A DNA stretch of 7,594 nucleotides from Acidimicrobiia bacterium (lineage in GTDB: Bacteria; Actinomycetota; Acidimicrobiia; Acidimicrobiales; Ilumatobacteraceae), in contig RFMT01000249.1 in assembly GCA_009927565.1 (NCBI GenBank), forward strand, positions 1 through 7,594, in the 5' to 3' direction. The notes beneath the pieces were generated by a model. That model worked only from the letters and a program-made list of their open reading frames with translations. It had not been told where the DNA came from and searched no databases. Below, one piece after another: positions 1-5,628 of this stretch (position 1 is the stretch's first letter; the number at the start of each line of letters is the position of its first letter). Made by a program: the position numbers and the translations under genes.

Positions 1-1148
1 ACCGAGTCGTGCCGATCATTCCGGACGAAGCCAGAACATTCGGCATGGACTCGCTGTTTCGCGAACTCAAGATTTACGCATCTCAAGGTCAGAAATATGA
101 ACCGGTCGACCATGACATGTTGCTCAAATACGCCGAAGCCAGCGACGGTCAAATTCTTGAAGAGGGCATCACTGAAGCGGGCAGTCTTGCAAGTTTCATC
201 GCCGCTGGCACGAGTTATGCAACTCGAGGTGTGCCGATGGTGCCGTTTTATACCTTCTATTCGATGTTCGGTTTTCAGCGAGTTGGTGACTTAATTTGGC
301 AAGCCGCTGATGCTCGTGCACGCGGTTTCTTGCTCGGTGCTACAGCCGGACGCACGACGCTTCACGGTGAAGGTCTGCAGCACCAAGACGGACATTCGCT
401 CGTTTTGGCAAGCACAGTGCCTGCGTGTCGCGCCTATGACCCAGCATTCGCCTACGAAGTAGCGACGATCGTACGTGAAGGTATCAAAGAAATGTATGGC
501 GAAGCACCTAATGATGTGTTCTATTACTTGACTCTTTATAACGAGAATTACCCGATGCCGGCAATACCCGAATCAACAGAGCCAAACAAGAGCATCGCTG
601 AACAAATAATGCAAGGTCTCTATTTATGGAAACAAGCTCCGACCGCAAAGCATCGAGCGTCAATTTTGTTTTCGGGTTCAGCGCATTCGGCGGCAAGTGC
701 GGCGGCGGCCGAATTGCTTGAGAAATACGACGTCGCTTGCGAACTTTGGTCGGCTACTTCATATAAGTCGTTGCGTGAACAAGCACTAGAAGTAGAGCGC
801 TGGAATCGTCTACACCCAGAGCAACAAGCACGAAATCCGCTCGTCACCGAATTGCTCGACGGTGGCGTTGGACCGATTGTGGCTGTCAGCGACTTTATGC
901 GCATCGTGCCTGAGCAGGTTGCGAGATTTGTGCCGAGTCGATCGTTTACTCCACTCGGCACCGACGGCATGGGCCGAAGTGACACCCGCACCGCGTTACG
1001 ACGCCACTTTGAGATTGATGCTCCGCACATTGTTGTTGCGGTGTTGCACGAGTTGGCTAAGACCGGCGAAATAAAATCTGAAATCGTGGGCGAAGCGATA
1101 AAGCAGCACGGGGTTGATCCCGAAATGGCATTTGCTCTGCACCAATGA
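1..1148 (+). CDS. aceE: Pyruvate dehydrogenase E1 component, homodimeric type (C-terminal part)
   Basis: This is the thiamine-diphosphate-dependent E1 subunit of the pyruvate dehydrogenase complex, which decarboxylates pyruvate and passes the acetyl group to the E2 lipoyl domain in the cytoplasm. The reading frame is open at the left edge; the first full codon is at base 3, and the GTG at base 9 is an internal valine, not a start. About 380 residues are visible of a family length near 900. Seen in the sequence are the conserved stretches IIPDEARTFGM, QILEEGITEAG, FYSMFGFQR and GEGLQHQDGHS. By my recollection of the E. coli enzyme, the Glu at bases 174-176 matches the residue that activates the cofactor, and the His in GLQHQDGH lies in the active-site loop. 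The C-terminal domain (LGTDGMGRSDTR, HHF-like RRHFEIDA) is complete. The stop overlaps the next start by 4 bp. No E2 or lpd gene follows in this window. Confidence 0.96.
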   Translation, partial: RVVPIIPDEARTFGMDSLFRELKIYASQGQKYEPVDHDMLLKYAEASDGQILEEGITEAGSLASFIAAGTSYATRGVPMVPFYTFYSMFGFQRVGDLIWQAADARARGFLLGATAGRTTLHGEGLQHQDGHSLVLASTVPACRAYDPAFAYEVATIVREGIKEMYGEAPNDVFYYLTLYNENYPMPAIPESTEPNKSIAEQIMQGLYLWKQAPTAKHRASILFSGSAHSAASAAAAELLEKYDVACELWSATSYKSLREQALEVERWNRLHPEQQARNPLVTELLDGGVGPIVAVSDFMRIVPEQVARFVPSRSFTPLGTDGMGRSDTRTALRRHFEIDAPHIVVAVLHELAKTGEIKSEIVGEAIKQHGVDPEMAFALHQ

Positions 1149-1756
1149 CGCGAACTTTGTATATAACTGGGATCGAAAGCGCTGATGCGTTATTGAACCG
1201 CGACGGCACTGCCCTAATGATTGGTATGTTGCTCGACCAACAAGTGCCGATGGAGTGGGCGTTCACCGGGCCATTCACGATTCGCAAACGACTTGGACAT
1301 TTAAACGCCAAGCGAATTGCGGCAATGGACGTTGAAAAATTTGTGGCGGTGTGTTCTGAGAAACCCGCGATTCACAGATTTCCTCGATCGATGGCGACAC
1401 GAATTCACGCTCTGTGTATGGCGCTTGCCGAACACTACGACGGCAAAGGTGAAAATCTTTGGCGCGATGTCAAAGATGCCAAAGAGTTGATGGCGCGCCT
1501 GCGCAAACTGCCCGGATACGGCCAAGAGAAGGCTGAAATCTTCATTGCACTTCTCGGCAAACGATTTGGTGTTCGACCAAAAGACTGGAAGAAGTACGCA
1601 GGAGTATTTTCAGATGCCAGGCCACGAAGTGTCGCCGATATTTATTCGGCCGCGACACTGCTGAAAGTGCGCGGATTCAAACAGATGCAGCGCGCACGCG
1701 ATACTGATAAACAAGACCGGCCATTAGTGCGAAAAAAGAGCCGAGTAAAGAAGTGA
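1145..1756 (+). CDS. HhH-GPD family base-excision repair protein (DNA glycosylase-like)
   Basis: This 203-aa protein has the core of the HhH-GPD DNA glycosylase superfamily, whose members remove damaged or mismatched bases. It resembles a small actinobacterial family of uncharacterised HhH-GPD proteins. Seen: an early helix GMLLDQQVPMEWAF (residues 27-40), similar in place to the SQQ helix of glycosylases; a helix-hairpin-helix LPGYGQEKA at residues 122-130; and Asp147 in RPKDW, 21 residues after the second hairpin Gly, close to the spacing of the catalytic Asp in Nth and MutY. There is no four-cysteine iron-sulfur cluster at the C-terminus, which is instead a short Lys/Arg-rich tail (residues 185-203) that may help DNA binding. 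The ATG overlaps the aceE stop as ATGA and has no clear ribosome binding site, so translation is probably coupled to aceE. Substrate is unknown, and whether Asp147 is truly catalytic is an inference. Confidence 0.87.
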   Translation: MTRTLYITGIESADALLNRDGTALMIGMLLDQQVPMEWAFTGPFTIRKRLGHLNAKRIAAMDVEKFVAVCSEKPAIHRFPRSMATRIHALCMALAEHYDGKGENLWRDVKDAKELMARLRKLPGYGQEKAEIFIALLGKRFGVRPKDWKKYAGVFSDARPRSVADIYSAATLLKVRGFKQMQRARDTDKQDRPLVRKKSRVKK

Positions 1757-2742
1757 CGGTTCTTGTAACTGGTGGCGCCGGCTATATCGGCGCACACACG
1801 GTGAGAGCATTGCGTGGCGCAAATCGCAAAGTAGTTGTTCTCGACACTTTAGAGCGCGGCAACCGCGAAGCGGTCGTTGATGCCGAACTGATTGTTGGCG
1901 ATATCGCCGATCAAGAACTTGTTGGCAGAATTTGCAAAGACCATGACGTCGCAAGTGTCGTGCATTTTGCGGCGTACAAGGCAGTCGGTGAATCGATGGC
2001 GAAGCCCGAAATGTATTGGAGCAACAACGTTGCATCAACCGAAAAACTTTTGGCAGTGCTCACAGAATACAAAGTCGACAAATTTGTGTTTTCGAGTTCG
2101 GCTGCTGTTTACGGCACGCCGAAGTCGGTGCCAGTGACTGAGGCGATGCCTACGATGCCCGAAAGTGTCTACGCCGAGACAAAACTTGCGGTCGAAAAAT
2201 ATCTCAGCACACTTGCCGTTCGGGTGACGCAGCCAATTAGTTCAGTTAGTTTGCGTTATTTCAACGCTGCTGGCGCAAGTAGCGACAACAAAATCGGCGA
2301 AGATTGGACGACCTCGCAAAATTTGTTGCCGCGTGTAATGCGAGCACTTTTGGATAGCGAGTTCAAGTTTGAAATTTATGGCAATGACTATGACACACCT
2401 GACGGCACATGTATTCGCGACTATATACATGTCGAAGATTTGGCGATTGCTCACTTGAAGGCGCTTGAGTATCTCGAATCTGGCGGTAAAACAATGGCTT
2501 GCAACATCGGCACTGGCAACGGCACCTCGGTGATGCAACTGATTGAACTTGCCGAACAAATTGCTAAACGTAAAGTGCCTTACACGGTTTCGGCGCGACG
2601 CCCAGGCGACCCTGTCAGCGTTTACGCCGATGCGACACTTGCGAATATGACTTTAAATTGGCACGCGACAAAATCGTTGCAGCAGATAGTTGCGTCTGCC
2701 TATTCATGGCACAACACTCACCCGAACGGGTATCGCAAATAA
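1753..2742 (+). CDS. galE: UDP-glucose 4-epimerase
   Basis: This NAD-dependent short-chain dehydrogenase/reductase interconverts UDP-glucose and UDP-galactose for galactose use and glycan synthesis. The 329-aa length is normal for the family. Seen: the Rossmann motif TGGAGYIGAH (residues 6-15), VGDIAD near residue 48 (adenine-binding Asp), HFAAYKAVGES (71-81), FSSSAAVYG with the catalytic Ser at 116, the YxxxK pair Tyr140/Lys144, RYFNAAGA (168-175), CIRDYIHVEDLA (220-231) and RRPGDP (282-287). Aligning the C-terminus with E. coli GalE puts Val290 at the position of E. coli Tyr299, the residue that restricts E. coli GalE to non-acetylated sugars. Activity on UDP-GlcNAc/GalNAc is therefore possible. 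The GTG start shares GTGA with the stop of the upstream gene, with only a weak purine-rich stretch (AAAGAA) before it. It ends 4 bp from the stop of the convergent hydrolase gene. Confidence 0.95.
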   Translation: MTVLVTGGAGYIGAHTVRALRGANRKVVVLDTLERGNREAVVDAELIVGDIADQELVGRICKDHDVASVVHFAAYKAVGESMAKPEMYWSNNVASTEKLLAVLTEYKVDKFVFSSSAAVYGTPKSVPVTEAMPTMPESVYAETKLAVEKYLSTLAVRVTQPISSVSLRYFNAAGASSDNKIGEDWTTSQNLLPRVMRALLDSEFKFEIYGNDYDTPDGTCIRDYIHVEDLAIAHLKALEYLESGGKTMACNIGTGNGTSVMQLIELAEQIAKRKVPYTVSARRPGDPVSVYADATLANMTLNWHATKSLQQIVASAYSWHNTHPNGYRK

Positions 2743-2746
2743 ATTT

Positions 2747-3505
2747 TTAGTTCGGCATGTTGGAGCGCTGGCGATCGAGCCAACCCAGCAACATTGCAAT
2801 TGCTCGCGGATCATGACGCAAACGGTGACCAGCACCCGCAATGACTTGAAGTTCTGCCGAACCGTGTGCCTCGGCAAGAACCCGCGAGTCAGCCGTCGGC
2901 ACGGATTCATCATCGTCGCCGTGCAACAACAACAATGGCCGAGGCGCAAACCTACGCGCTGCATCTGTCGGTCTGAATCTTCGCAATTCACGCGACCACT
3001 CGTCGAACGACTCTGGAAACTTTGGTTTGTGAATCGCGCCAACCTCGCGCACGTGTTCTAAGAAACGTCGCGGTTGAGCGGCCCAGTCATCAAAGTCGGC
3101 CCGAGGGCCGAGCAACGCGCAGCCGTTGATCCGCGGATCGTCGGCTGCTGCACACAAAGCCAACGACGCGCCCGTATTTGTGCCGACCAACCAAACACCA
3201 CTTGGTGTTGTTTGTTCAACGAGGTGGTCGATTGCTGCGCGAAGATCGTCGATCCAGCCTTGCATCGAAAAATCGCCTTCGCTGCCACCGCAACCGCGAA
3301 ACGTAAAAGTCATCGCTGCCCAACCCAACTCGTTGGCGACACGATCGATCAGTTCTGGAAACGTGCTCGCCGAATGTCGCGCATCGTTCATCGCCACCGG
3401 GAAACCGTGACACAACAACATGCCTGGTATCGCACCGTTTTTGCCTGACGGCTTGGCGAGATAACGCGCCAACGAAATGCCGCTCGAAAGAAACGACCCG
3501 TTCAC
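2747..3505 (-). CDS. Alpha/beta-hydrolase-fold protein with Asn at the nucleophile position
   Basis: This 252-aa protein has the layout of the alpha/beta-hydrolase superfamily, which includes esterases, dienelactone hydrolases and short peptidases. Seen: the oxyanion segment LLCHGFPV (residues 30-37), FTFRGCGGSEGDF (67-79), the nucleophile elbow VGTNTGAS (107-114), LLLLHGDDDESVP (191-203) with Asp199 in the usual acid position, and GAGHRL (224-229) with His227 as the usual base. The elbow normally reads G-x-S-x-G; here residue 110 is Asn (codon AAT), so the nucleophile appears missing although acid and histidine remain. It may be a non-catalytic relative or use another chemistry. No signal peptide is visible, so it is probably cytoplasmic. 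The GTG start lies 21 bp after the stop of the 77-aa gene on the same strand, so the two are probably co-transcribed. No strong ribosome binding site is seen, and other starts nearby are possible. Confidence 0.85.
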   Translation of the reverse strand: MNGSFLSSGISLARYLAKPSGKNGAIPGMLLCHGFPVAMNDARHSASTFPELIDRVANELGWAAMTFTFRGCGGSEGDFSMQGWIDDLRAAIDHLVEQTTPSGVWLVGTNTGASLALCAAADDPRINGCALLGPRADFDDWAAQPRRFLEHVREVGAIHKPKFPESFDEWSRELRRFRPTDAARRFAPRPLLLLHGDDDESVPTADSRVLAEAHGSAELQVIAGAGHRLRHDPRAIAMLLGWLDRQRSNMPN

Positions 3506-3526
3506 AGTTGTGGCACTCGCTCTGTT

Positions 3527-3760
3527 TTAAGCGTGGGGCTTGCGATGGCGACGAGTTTTGCCTTCGGTTGCCAATGTGTATCCGCGATTGCGCGCCTCGG
3601 GCAATGTGTCGGGCGCAAAACAGATGCCGACATCGGAATTACAAATCTCTTCGATTAACGACGCATATTTCGCTTCGTCGAGTGAGTCAACGTCGTATAC
3701 GAATTGAGTGCGCTTGTCGCCCAAATATCTCGTATGGGCAAATCGAGTGGGTCTCTGCAT
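3527..3760 (-). CDS. Small conserved-looking protein of unknown function (77 aa)
   Basis: I do not recognise a named family. The 77-aa product has an N-terminal half with a plausible beta strand and acidic turn (RYLGDKRTQFVYDVDSL, residues 11-27), a helical middle (EAKYASLIEEICNS), a segment CFAPDTLPEARNRGY (47-61) and a strongly basic tail rich in Arg, Lys and His (residues 66-77). There are two Cys residues (39 and 47) but no CxxC pair, no signal peptide and no membrane segment. It is likely real because it fills the space between the divergent promoter region and the hydrolase gene, starts with ATG, and lies on the same strand just 21 bp before the hydrolase start. A TAGATT element 7-12 bases before the ATG suggests a leaderless mRNA. 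The function is unknown; pairing with the hydrolase is the only contextual hint. Confidence 0.68.
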   Translation of the reverse strand: MQRPTRFAHTRYLGDKRTQFVYDVDSLDEAKYASLIEEICNSDVGICFAPDTLPEARNRGYTLATEGKTRRHRKPHA

Positions 3761-3766
3761 GATTCA

Positions 3767-3772
3767 AATCTA
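3767..3772 (-). promoter_or_regulatory. Candidate leaderless -10 element for the 77-aa gene
   Basis: On the minus strand the hexamer TAGATT fits the actinobacterial -10 pattern TANNNT and occupies positions -12 to -7 relative to the ATG at 3760. That is the spacing expected if transcription begins at the start codon. No convincing ribosome binding site lies between it and the ATG, which agrees with a leaderless mRNA. I see no good -35 element. This is a pattern match only. Confidence 0.33.
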
Positions 3773-3805
3773 GCCCCGGCTCGTTTTCGACATCGGCTTG
3801 GTGAC

Positions 3806-3811
3806 TAGCCT
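3806..3811 (+). promoter_or_regulatory. Candidate leaderless -10 element for the thioredoxin-fold gene
   Basis: TAGCCT matches TANNNT and ends 7 bases before the ATG at 3819, the spacing expected when transcription starts at the A of the start codon. It would support 3819 as the true start over the in-frame TTG at 3798 and GTG at 3801, which would place this hexamer inside the coding region. The -35 region is not recognisable. Pattern match only. Confidence 0.3.
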
Positions 3812-3818
3812 GAAAGCA

Positions 3819-4508
3819 ATGGCGAGTTCAATCGGCAAGCCGCAGAAGATTGATTTCTTCTTTGACACAATGTGCCCGTGGGCTTATCAAACTTCGATCT
3901 GGATTCGCGAGGTTCGATCGCAGATCGATCTTGAAATCAATTGGAAGTTCTTTAGTCTCGAAGAGATAAATCGAGAAGAAGGCAAGAAGCACCCGTGGGA
4001 GCGAGAAATTTCTTACGGCTGGACACCGTTGCGAATTGCAGCATGGTTGCGACGAATTGATATAGACCTATGTGACGATTGGTATCTTGCGGCAGCCAAA
4101 GCGTTGCATGAAGATGGATTGCGCCCGTACGAAGAAGCAACCGCCCGCGAACTTCTCGCAAGCATCGCCGCACCCGAAAACACTTGGGACGAAGCACTCG
4201 CCGACAAAACTACACACGATGATGTGCGTCGCGATCACGAAGAATCAGTAAATAAATTTGCTGCATTCGGCGTGCCACTGATCGTGTTCGAAAACGGTCG
4301 AAGTGTTTTTGGTCCAGTTGTTGTTCCGCCACCTCGCGGAGAAGAGGCAATGAAACTATGGCGACTGATGAATGACTACAGCGAAATCAGCGGCCTATAC
4401 GAAATTAAAACCCCGAAAACGTCACGTGACTTGGCGAATATCGCTGAAACTTTTGACTCATACCTTCGAGCGCGCCAGTGGCGCACTGTGCGGACACCAG
4501 CACCATGA
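3819..4508 (+). CDS. DsbA/GST-kappa-like thioredoxin-fold protein with single active-site Cys
   Basis: This protein belongs to the DsbA-like thioredoxin-fold group, which includes disulfide oxidoreductases, 2-hydroxychromene-2-carboxylate isomerases and mycothiol-dependent reductases of actinobacteria. Using the ATG at 3819 it has 229 residues; in-frame TTG at 3798 and GTG at 3801 would add 6-7 residues before the conserved start of the fold. Seen: first beta strand and active site KIDFFFDTMCPWAY (residues 10-23) with Cys19, where the usual second Cys of CPWC is Ala22; a helical insert (about 60-145); GVPLIVFENG (151-160) with Pro153 in the cis-Pro position facing the active site; and a C-terminal helix. 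No signal peptide is seen, so it should act in the cytoplasm. A lone Cys favours a monothiol mechanism through a mixed disulfide with a small thiol over disulfide formation. It is coupled by ATGA to the MDMPI-like gene, which fits a thiol-linked role. The substrate is unknown. Confidence 0.85.
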   Translation: MASSIGKPQKIDFFFDTMCPWAYQTSIWIREVRSQIDLEINWKFFSLEEINREEGKKHPWEREISYGWTPLRIAAWLRRIDIDLCDDWYLAAAKALHEDGLRPYEEATARELLASIAAPENTWDEALADKTTHDDVRRDHEESVNKFAAFGVPLIVFENGRSVFGPVVVPPPRGEEAMKLWRLMNDYSEISGLYEIKTPKTSRDLANIAETFDSYLRARQWRTVRTPAP

Positions 4509-5320
4509 ACGACCTTGACTATAAATTGACACTTCGGTGTCTTTTCGAGACGTGGCAATCGATGCAAGAGCTTTGCGAAACTTTGACCGAAGCAGAATGG
4601 AAAACTGCAACTGCTTGTCCTGGCTGGTCGGTGCAAGATAATTTGTCACACATCATCGGCACAGAAAAGGCGCTCGGTGGTCTCGGTGGCACGCAGCACA
4701 AAGCCACTGACCTCTCACATGTGAAGAACCCGATCGGCGAGATGAATGAGCATGAGGTTGATTCGCGACGACATTTGAACGGCGCACAAGTTCTTGAAGA
4801 ATTCAAAGAAATTGTAATTGCACGAAAGTCATTTTTTGATTCGGCACCAGAGAGTTATTTCACCGCTGAGTCGAACACGCCGATTGGAAAAGCCCCAATG
4901 GCGGTCTTCTTGAGCATTCGAGCCATGGATAGTTGGGTGCACGAGCAAGACATGCGTCGTGCAATCAAAAAGCCGGGCAATCAGGGTTCGCTTGGTGCAG
5001 AACTAAGCGTCGACCGTCTAATCAGAACTTTGCCGATGGTTGTTGGCAAGCGGGCAAAGGCTCCAGAAGGTTCGGTGTTGGTTGTGACGATTACTGCGCC
5101 GGTTCAACGAAGAATCGTGATCGCAGTAAAAGACGGTCGCGCGAACATTGTTGATTCGAGTGATGTAACACCAGTAGTTGAAATTGAATTGGATAGCAAC
5201 GTTTTCATCGAACTGGCAACTGGTCGTGCCACAAGTGAACAGCTACGCGACCGAATCAAAATTGTTGGCGATGTCGCACTCGGCGAACGGGTCGTTGGCG
5301 CGCTAAATATGATGATCTAA
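4505..5320 (+). CDS. Maleylpyruvate isomerase family, mycothiol-dependent-type protein
   Basis: The 271-aa product looks like the MDMPI family of the DinB-like superfamily, whose characterised members use mycothiol and a bound metal ion to isomerise maleylpyruvate; many relatives have unknown substrates. Seen: an N-terminal helical bundle with the family signature ACPGWSVQDNLSHI (residues 37-50), His49, and RAMDSWVHEQDMRRA (139-153) carrying Asp142 and His146. These three match the spacing of the His, Glu and His metal ligands known for the Corynebacterium enzyme, with Asp replacing Glu. From about residue 165 there is a second alpha/beta domain of the sterol-carrier-like type often fused in this family (VLVVTITAP, IELATGRAT). 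I chose the ATG at 4505, which overlaps the upstream stop as ATGA, over the GTG at 4478, which would lie inside the previous gene. No ribosome binding site is evident, so translation is probably coupled. Confidence 0.86.
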   Translation: MNDLDYKLTLRCLFETWQSMQELCETLTEAEWKTATACPGWSVQDNLSHIIGTEKALGGLGGTQHKATDLSHVKNPIGEMNEHEVDSRRHLNGAQVLEEFKEIVIARKSFFDSAPESYFTAESNTPIGKAPMAVFLSIRAMDSWVHEQDMRRAIKKPGNQGSLGAELSVDRLIRTLPMVVGKRAKAPEGSVLVVTITAPVQRRIVIAVKDGRANIVDSSDVTPVVEIELDSNVFIELATGRATSEQLRDRIKIVGDVALGERVVGALNMMI

Positions 5321-5335
5321 CCGCGCCTGACCTCG

Positions 5336-5350
5336 TTAGATATCCTTAAA
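5336..5350 (+). promoter_or_regulatory. AT-rich possible -10 region before the 90-aa gene
   Basis: The 35-bp gap after the MDMPI-like gene contains an AT-rich run with overlapping -10-like hexamers (TTAGAT, TATCCT) 10-20 bases before the ATG at 5356. No -35 element and no terminator hairpin are visible in the gap, so read-through from the upstream gene is equally possible. Weak support. Confidence 0.22.
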
Positions 5351-5355
5351 TAGTC

Positions 5356-5628
5356 ATGGTGTCGCCTCAATTCGACCCTGTTGTCGTGCAACAAAAGATT
5401 GAAGTTCTGGCTGAGCGAGACGCTGAATTTGCCAAAATGGCCAAAGCCCGCGAACAACAGCGACAAATTGAGCGCTTCGGCGAAGTGCGCGAATACTCAT
5501 TTCCACCGAATACATCGCAGGTGCATGTGACCAACTGGGTGCACTCGCCATGGCTGCGACCAGCGAGATTTTTTTACCGCAACATCCCTAGACCTTTGCG
5601 CAAGTTGATAAAGAAAATCACTGTATGA
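5356..5628 (+). CDS. Small basic protein of unknown function upstream of a glycosyltransferase (90 aa)
   Basis: I do not recognise a named family. The 90-aa product has three parts: a hydrophilic, charged helix with possible coiled-coil character (about residues 10-42, rich in Glu, Gln, Arg and Lys); a linker with FPPNTSQVHV; and an aromatic, Arg/Pro-rich end (residues 61-90, with WVHSPWLRPARFFYR and RPLRKLIKKI). The C-terminus is strongly basic and amphipathic and could bind a membrane surface or a partner protein; there is no true transmembrane segment or signal peptide. It overlaps the glycosyltransferase start by ATGA, a strong sign that both are made together, so an accessory role in surface-glycan synthesis is a reasonable inference. 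The ATG at 5356 follows a 35-bp gap; the GTG at 5359 is an alternative. No clear ribosome binding site is seen. Confidence 0.75.
   Translation: MVSPQFDPVVVQQKIEVLAERDAEFAKMAKAREQQRQIERFGEVREYSFPPNTSQVHVTNWVHSPWLRPARFFYRNIPRPLRKLIKKITV

Noticed and set aside
9..11. GTG at base 9 as a real aceE start
   Set aside because: The frame is open upstream (Arg-Val-Val) and the sequence matches the interior of a protein of about 900 residues.
620..1030. A 136-codon reading frame on the minus strand inside aceE
   Set aside because: It lies wholly antisense to strongly conserved aceE sequence, and its translation is a low-complexity Arg/Ser/Cys-rich string with no recognisable motif.
2690..3061. A plus-strand reading frame crossing the galE end into the hydrolase
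   Set aside because: It overlaps two better-supported genes out of frame or antisense, and has no motif or plausible start context.
3074..3448. A 124-codon plus-strand reading frame opposite the hydrolase
   Set aside because: The minus-strand product has a full alpha/beta-hydrolase layout in this interval; the plus-strand translation is Arg/Cys-rich and shows no domain pattern.
3798..3818. TTG at 3798 or GTG at 3801 as start of the DsbA-like gene
   Set aside because: The fold begins just after the ATG at 3819, no ribosome binding site precedes the alternatives, and a -10-like element overlaps them. They cannot be fully excluded.
4478..4504. Extending the MDMPI-like gene to an upstream GTG at 4478
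   Set aside because: The added residues lie inside the preceding gene, and the ATG at 4505 forms the ATGA overlap seen at other junctions here.
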